Shown here: piece after piece, positions 60,425 to 64,000 of the stretch
Position numbering within the stretch: the first letter of the stretch is position 1
Layout of the letters: each line of letters opens with the position of its first letter
DNA from: Fimenecus sp963590415
GTDB taxonomy: Bacteria; Bacillota; Clostridia; Oscillospirales; Acutalibacteraceae
Length of the DNA stretch: 64,000 nucleotides
NCBI GenBank assembly: GCA_963590415.1
Contig: CAVAPB010000010.1
Span: 1 to 64,000 of the forward strand
Direction: 5' to 3'
Notes under the pieces: model-generated
Database searches by the model: none
The model's input: only the letters and a program-made list of their open reading frames with translations
Told to the model about the DNA's origin: nothing
Translations under genes and position numbers: made by a program

Positions 60425-61612
60425 TTAATAGTTTTCCTCGTGCACTTCAAAATAACTCTGCGGATGATTGCACACGGGACATACCGTCGGCGCCTTGGTG
60501 CCGACAACAATGTGTCCGCAGTTACGGCATTCCCAAACCTTGATTTCACTCTTTTCAAAGACCTGAGCGGTTTCGATGTTCTTGAGAAGAGCACGGTATC
60601 TTTCTTCGTGATGCTTTTCAATCTCTCCCACAGCTCTGAATTTTGCTGCAAGCTCCGGGAAGCCCTCTTCCTCTGCGGTCTTGGCAAAGCCTTCATACAT
60701 ATCGGTCCACTCATAATTCTCGCCCTGAGCGGCTGCCGCAAGATTTGCCGAGGTATCGCCGAGTCCGGCCAATTCCTTGAACCACATTTTTGCGTGTTCC
60801 TTTTCGTTGTCTGCCGTTTTCAGGAACAGTGCCGACATCTGCTCATAGCCTTCCTTCTTTGCAACAGACGCAAAATAGGTATATTTGTTTCTCGCCTGTG
60901 ATTCGCCTGCAAAAGCCTCCTGTAAATTCTTTTCCGTCTGCGTTCCCGCATACTTGTTTACTGCCATTTCTTTTTCCTCCGTTTTATTTGTATTTATAAT
61001 TTTTTCAAAATCCGACGCCGGGTGCTTACACAAGGGACAGATAAAACCGTCGGGTAATTCTTCCCCCTCATATTCGTACCCACAGATTTTGCATCGCCAT
61101 TTTGTCTTCCCGTTATCTTTTGTTTCCGCCGCTTGCGGCTTGGGCTTAATATTGTTCTGATAATACTCATAGGTTGCCGACCGGACATCGTTCAACACCT
61201 GCATATCACTTATCTTGCCGATAAACATTGTATGAGAGCCTAAGTCCTCCGTTTTATCGACGGTTACGGAAATGTAAGCGTTTGCCCCTTCCGTAATATA
61301 TAAGACGCCGTTTCTGCCCCGTGCGCATCCTTCAAACGCTTCAAATTTATTAACGGTCTGTCCGGTTTGAAACCCGAAACGCTTAAACAGAGTGAATCCT
61401 GCATTTATGCTAAGCACAGACACCGTAAATTTTCCTGTCCTTTGAATCATACCATGCGTGTAATTTGCTTTGTTCACGCAAACACTGAGTTGTTCGGGCT
61501 CCGACGCCGCCTGAATTGCCGTATTGACAATGCATCCGTTGTCCTTTTCGCCCTCCCTTGCGGTAAGTACGAATAAACCGTAACTGAGCTTGTACACAGC
61601 CTTTTTATCCAT
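60425..61612 (-). CDS. flavin reductase-rubredoxin-rubrerythrin fusion
   Basis: A 395-aa single frame from the ATG at 61610-61612, with AGGAGG upstream. Residues 1-150 are a flavin reductase-like FMN-binding domain, 172-204 a rubredoxin (CKICGYEYEG...CPLCKHP), and 216-395 a complete rubrerythrin: diiron ligands in EAFAGESQARN, NEKEHAKM, EIEKHHEERY, and a C-terminal rubredoxin CRNCG...CPVCNHP. The first part matches Hrb, which feeds electrons to oxygen or peroxide reducers. It follows perR by one base, so peroxide induction is likely. The rubrerythrin part has its own internal ribosome site and start at 60967, so a separate 180-aa rubrerythrin may also be made. Confidence 0.92.
   Translation of the reverse strand: MDKKAVYKLSYGLFVLTAREGEKDNGCIVNTAIQAASEPEQLSVCVNKANYTHGMIQRTGKFTVSVLSINAGFTLFKRFGFQTGQTVNKFEAFEGCARGRNGVLYITEGANAYISVTVDKTEDLGSHTMFIGKISDMQVLNDVRSATYEYYQNNIKPKPQAAETKDNGKTKWRCKICGYEYEGEELPDGFICPLCKHPASDFEKIINTNKTEEKEMAVNKYAGTQTEKNLQEAFAGESQARNKYTYFASVAKKEGYEQMSALFLKTADNEKEHAKMWFKELAGLGDTSANLAAAAQGENYEWTDMYEGFAKTAEEEGFPELAAKFRAVGEIEKHHEERYRALLKNIETAQVFEKSEIKVWECRNCGHIVVGTKAPTVCPVCNHPQSYFEVHEENY
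60965..60980 (-). promoter_or_regulatory. internal ribosome binding site and start for rubrerythrin
   Basis: Inside the fusion frame, GGAGG (60976-60980) is followed by 8 bases and an in-frame ATG (60965-60967) that begins MAVNKYAGTQTEKNLQ, exactly where rubrerythrins start. There is no stop codon between the Hrb part and this start. Confidence 0.65.
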
Positions 61613-61613
61613 A

Positions 61614-62006
61614 TCATTCCTCCTTCGTTCTGCACTTGGAGCAAATGCCCTTGAAAGAAATGTCGTAATCCAAAAACTCAATGCCGTGAGTGTTGAGAAT
61701 TTTCGCTTTTAAGTCCGGAAGCTCATCCATATCGACATCGGATACCTCCCCGCATTTTACGCATCTCACATGGTAATGTTTTTTTAATGTGAAGTCGAAG
61801 CAATTGGGTCCGTCCGGAATTTCAACCTTTCTGACAGCGCCCTCCTGCGCCAATATTTCGAGATTTCTGTATACCGTACCTCTGCCGATTGTAGGATAAT
61901 CTTTTTTTATGAAGTCATACACTTCGTTTGCCGTAACATGGCGTTTCATTTCGCATACGGCATTAAGCACCAAATCTTTTTGAATAGTATTTCTTCTGCC
62001 TGTCAT
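61614..62006 (-). CDS. perR: Fur-family peroxide repressor PerR
   Basis: 130 aa. Winged-helix N-terminal DNA-binding domain (VLNAVCEMKRHVTANEVYDFI, GRGTVYRNLEIL) and a metal/dimer domain with KKHYHVRCVKCGE and a second CxxC (CSKCRTKEE), the structural zinc site of Fur-family proteins. PerR assignment rests on the operon with rubrerythrin and on an A/T-rich operator at its own promoter; Fur or Zur cannot be excluded by sequence alone. Confidence 0.88.
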   Translation of the reverse strand: MTGRRNTIQKDLVLNAVCEMKRHVTANEVYDFIKKDYPTIGRGTVYRNLEILAQEGAVRKVEIPDGPNCFDFTLKKHYHVRCVKCGEVSDVDMDELPDLKAKILNTHGIEFLDYDISFKGICSKCRTKEE

Positions 62007-62013
62007 TTGCTCA

Positions 62014-62040
62014 CCTTATTAAGATTAGTTCTTAATAAGG
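62014..62040 (-). promoter_or_regulatory. PerR-type operator
   Basis: A perfect 11-bp inverted repeat, CCTTATTAAGA (62014-62024) and TCTTAATAAGG (62030-62040), with a five-base spacer, lies directly downstream of the perR -10 box. It resembles the Fur-family TTATAAT-n-ATTATAA site in composition and size but is not identical to it. Confidence 0.75.
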
Positions 62041-62069
62041 ATTATATATCATTTTCCGCCGAATGTCAA
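62041..62069 (-). promoter_or_regulatory. promoter of perR operon
   Basis: Read leftward, -35 TTGACA (62064-62069), a 17-base spacer and -10 TATAAT (62041-62046), touching the operator. Confidence 0.88.
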
Positions 62070-62143
62070 CGAAAATTTTTATAATTTTTTCATATTCGGG
62101 TTTGTAAAAATTATATAGTAATCATTTTGTAACACTCTGTCCC

Positions 62144-62172
62144 TTGAAAGAACATAAAATGAGGTATATAAT
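62144..62172 (+). promoter_or_regulatory. promoter of the DUF1295 gene
   Basis: -35 TTGAAA (62144-62149), a 17-base spacer and -10 TATAAT (62167-62172); AAAGGAG ribosome site follows. Confidence 0.8.
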
Positions 62173-62204
62173 AAAACAAGCTGAAAATCAAAGGAGAACA
62201 CTTT

Positions 62205-62996
62205 ATGAATTATCTTATTTTGCTTGCGGTTGCGCTGCTTGTGTGCTCAATCGGATTTTACAAATACGTCTATTTTATATCGCTCGGTTACGGCTTTGCG
62301 GTTGCGGGTATCGGCGTTACGCTCCTGATACTGTACAGACACTCTTTGAGCGCTGCCACGGTAATATGCGCCCTGCTGTTTATGGTCTACGGTTGCAGGC
62401 TCAGCGGCTATCTTCTCAAAAGAGAGCTTAAAAGCGCCGCCTATAACAAGGCAATGAAAAAAGAGATTAAAGACGGCTCGGATATGAAATTTATCGCAAA
62501 GTTCTTTATGTGGATAAGCTGCGGCTTCCTCTACACCCTGCAAACCTCACCCGTATTTTTCAGGCTCAAAGAAAACAGCGGCACTGACGGCTTTGCGATT
62601 GCGGGAGCGGTTGTTATGGCGCTCGGAATTATAATTGAATCGACCGCCGACTTTCAGAAGTCAAAAGCTAAAAAAGCCAACCCGAACCGTTTTTGTTCAA
62701 ACGGACTTTTCAAAATCGTAAGATGTCCCAACTACTTCGGCGAGATTGTTTTCTGGACCGGCGTGTTTGTTTCGGGTGTCAATATCTATACGGGAGTTGT
62801 CGAGTGGGGCGCCTCGGTTATAGGCTATCTTTGCATAGTATATATTATGTTCGGGGGAGCAAGACGGCTTGAAATCCGCCAGAACAGGAACTACGGAAAC
62901 GACCCCGAATATCAGGCGTATGTGAAGAAAACACCGATCATTCTTCCTCTTGTTCCGCTTTACAGCGTAGAAAAGTATAAGTGGCTTGTGGGATAA
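62205..62996 (+). CDS. DUF1295 (isoprenylcysteine methyltransferase/steroid reductase-like) membrane protein
   Basis: 263 aa, six to seven hydrophobic helices. The C-terminal core GLFKIVRCPNYFGEIVFWTGVFVSG and NYGNDPEYQAYVKKTP is the DUF1295/steroid 5-alpha-reductase-like motif for cofactor binding. Enzymes of the group reduce or methylate hydrophobic substrates; nothing more can be read. Own promoter; ends at 62996, three bases before an inverted-repeat element. Confidence 0.85.
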   Translation: MNYLILLAVALLVCSIGFYKYVYFISLGYGFAVAGIGVTLLILYRHSLSAATVICALLFMVYGCRLSGYLLKRELKSAAYNKAMKKEIKDGSDMKFIAKFFMWISCGFLYTLQTSPVFFRLKENSGTDGFAIAGAVVMALGIIIESTADFQKSKAKKANPNRFCSNGLFKIVRCPNYFGEIVFWTGVFVSGVNIYTGVVEWGASVIGYLCIVYIMFGGARRLEIRQNRNYGNDPEYQAYVKKTPIILPLVPLYSVEKYKWLVG

Positions 62997-63081
62997 AACA
63001 AATAAAGAAAACACCGGTAAGGCTGAGTGTTAATAAGGCAGTTTTGCTTCAAAATAACATCTTTTTGCACAATAATGCGTT

Positions 63082-63127
63082 AAACCCCACAGATATGCGT
63101 CAGCATTATCTGTGGGGTTTGCCTTTT
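63082..63127 (+). terminator. terminator-like hairpin inside the inverted-repeat element
   Basis: AAACCCCACAGAT (63082-63094) with ATCTGTGGGGTTT (63108-63120), 13-base loop, then GCCTTTTCTT. It could end the DUF1295 transcript. Confidence 0.6.
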
Positions 63128-63164
63128 CTTGTATCAAAAATATATCATTTTGAAGTGCGTTGCA

Positions 63165-63271
63165 GTTTCGTAGCTATAAAAATTCTTTTATGCCGAAGTT
63201 GGGAGACGAGGCAAGGCTGGCGCCTTGCGAGGATTTCCGACAAAGGCATAATAAATTTTTATGCGAGAAAC
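63165..63271. repeat. nested 107-bp imperfect palindrome
   Basis: Arms GTTTCGTAGCTATAAAAATT...TTATGCC and its partner GGCATAATAAATTTTTATGCGAGAAAC are centred exactly on GCAAGGC-TGGC-GCCTTGC (63211-63228). It breaks the symmetry of the larger element, as if inserted into it. Confidence 0.65.
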
Positions 63272-63315
63272 CAATACTTCCTTATGAACACTCAGCCAAA
63301 TTCTCGGTGTTTTCT

Positions 63316-64000
63316 TTATTTGCGGTGCGATAAATCTTCGGCTTCTTTTTCAATTTGTCTGATACTTTTCAAATAAGACTCCTCAACAGGAGACAGATTA
63401 TTCAACTGATATTTTCGGTATTCTTTTTTAGCCTTTTCTATTGCCGCTTTATGGCTGACCGTTCCCGAACCGCTCAGTACATTTTCTCCCGTTGCTTTAA
63501 GCAACCCGTCAAGATGTTCCGTATAATCACGCATATACATGGGATTATGTCTCATAGCCTGTATTTCTGCAAAATCAAAATATCCGGAAACGATATTATT
63601 AAGGACTTTTAATTCATCCTCGGTTAAGTAATTCTTTGCAACACCTATATCCTTTGCCGTTGGAAAATCGCCTGAAAACGATGTCATTCCCATAAAAGGT
63701 TTATCGGCATCTGCCCGCTCATAAATCACTTCCGCCGCTGTATGTCCGTGCGCGGCATAGTGTAATTTATTTTGAACAATCTTAAAAAATGCAACGGATT
63801 CATCACTGTTCGGATTATAGTCAACACTCGTAGCATAGAGGTCAAGCACCTGACGGTACATAACTTTTTCCGAAGAACGAATATCTCTGATACGCTCCAA
63901 GAGCTCTTTCCAATATCCGCCGCCACCAAGGTTTTTCAGTCGCTCATCATCCATAGTAAAGCCTTTAATCATATATTCCTTCAACCGCTGCGTAGCCCAT
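63316..64000 (-). CDS. RhuM-family protein (5' end outside the window)
   Basis: About 228 aa of the C-terminal part are inside the window. The visible stretch begins WATQRLKEYMIKGFTMDDERL and continues GGGGYWKELLERIRDIRSSEKVMYRQVLDLYATSVDY, QNKLHYAAHGHTAAEVIYERAD and ALRHNPMYMRDYTEHLD-like text (here IQAMRHNPMYMRDY), the hallmark of RhuM proteins. RhuM is encoded on Salmonella pathogenicity island 3 and is common in accessory DNA near restriction or toxin genes; its activity is unknown. The frame is open at position 64000 and needs roughly 110 more N-terminal residues. Confidence 0.88.
   Translation of the reverse strand, partial: WATQRLKEYMIKGFTMDDERLKNLGGGGYWKELLERIRDIRSSEKVMYRQVLDLYATSVDYNPNSDESVAFFKIVQNKLHYAAHGHTAAEVIYERADADKPFMGMTSFSGDFPTAKDIGVAKNYLTEDELKVLNNIVSGYFDFAEIQAMRHNPMYMRDYTEHLDGLLKATGENVLSGSGTVSHKAAIEKAKKEYRKYQLNNLSPVEESYLKSIRQIEKEAEDLSHRK

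Larger units (their letters stand above)
62999..63322. mobile_element. MITE-like element with about 40-bp terminal inverted repeats
   Basis: The left end (62999-63038) and right end (63280-63322) are inverted copies: CAAATAAAGAAAACACCG, a variable 4-7 bases, then GGCTGAGTGTT and ATAAGG with one mismatch. Inside lie a second inverted pair (CTTCAAAAT-type, near 63047-63070 and 63135-63157), a hairpin with 13-bp arms AAACCCCACAGAT (63082-63120), and a 107-bp palindrome (63165-63271). No transposase is encoded. No clear target duplication was seen. The right end contains the stop codon of the RhuM gene. Confidence 0.65.

Overview
This is a 64 kb chromosomal stretch of a low-to-mid GC Gram-positive anaerobe, most likely an uncultured gut member of Clostridia (Oscillospirales/Ruminococcaceae type; inference from gene content and order, not from a marker-gene tree). 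Supporting traits are the ctsR-mcsA-mcsB-clpC heat-shock operon, an Rnf complex, anaerobic ribonucleotide reductase with NrdR boxes, a PerR-rubrerythrin oxygen-defence operon, a lysine riboswitch, CotH and VTC genes, and near-consensus sigma-A promoters (TTGACA-17-TATAAT) before many units. No tRNA, rRNA, CRISPR array, prophage or complete insertion sequence was seen.

Layout. 1-4.6 kb: L-arabinose genes (araA-araD), a frameshifted gamma-carbonic anhydrase gene and a secreted or anchored esterase. 4.6-22.8 kb: one long leftward housekeeping block trmH-dprA-topA-trmFO-plsX-rnc-radical SAM-smc-ftsY-rdgB, then (after a repeat-filled gap) yhbY-nadD-yqeK-rsfS-leuS. 22.8-24.2 kb: infC-rpmI-rplT with a structured leader and a probable AUC start codon. 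24.2-34.3 kb: an accessory region with a DUF218 protein, a sialidase-like BNR protein, a lipoprotein, an M28 peptidase, a VanY-type carboxypeptidase, a nucleotidyltransferase, an EEP phosphatase, a FliB-like protein and a GH29 fucosidase. 34.4-37.4 kb: pyruvate kinase behind a leader that looks like an attenuator, three perfect 129-bp tandem repeats, and ylmH. 37.4-42 kb: clpC-mcsB-mcsA-ctsR with CtsR operators. 42.3-49.3 kb: apbE-nusG-domain II-Gx-rnfCDGEAB, an energy-conserving or extracytosolic flavin electron-transfer operon. 49.4-53.4 kb: Fe-alcohol dehydrogenase plus PfkB kinase, then an NhaC-family transporter under a lysine riboswitch. 53.5-56.4 kb: nrdD-nrdG. 56.4-59.9 kb: VTC-DUF4956-CotH. 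59.9-62 kb: a low-molecular-weight phosphatase, a flavin reductase/rubredoxin/rubrerythrin fusion and perR. 62.2-64 kb: a DUF1295 membrane protein, a MITE-like inverted-repeat element, and a RhuM-family gene that runs off the right edge.

How it fits together: core replication, translation and cell-envelope genes are mixed with an anaerobic energy module (Rnf, ApbE) and oxygen-stress protection (PerR, Rbr), plus intracellular use of host or plant glycans (arabinose, fucose, possibly sialic acid). The less explained signals are the pyk leader terminator, the 129-bp repeats whose unit is exactly a 43-codon open frame, the nested palindromic element near 63 kb, the Hrb-Rbr fusion with an internal ribosome binding site, and two short coding sequences (37 and 35 aa).
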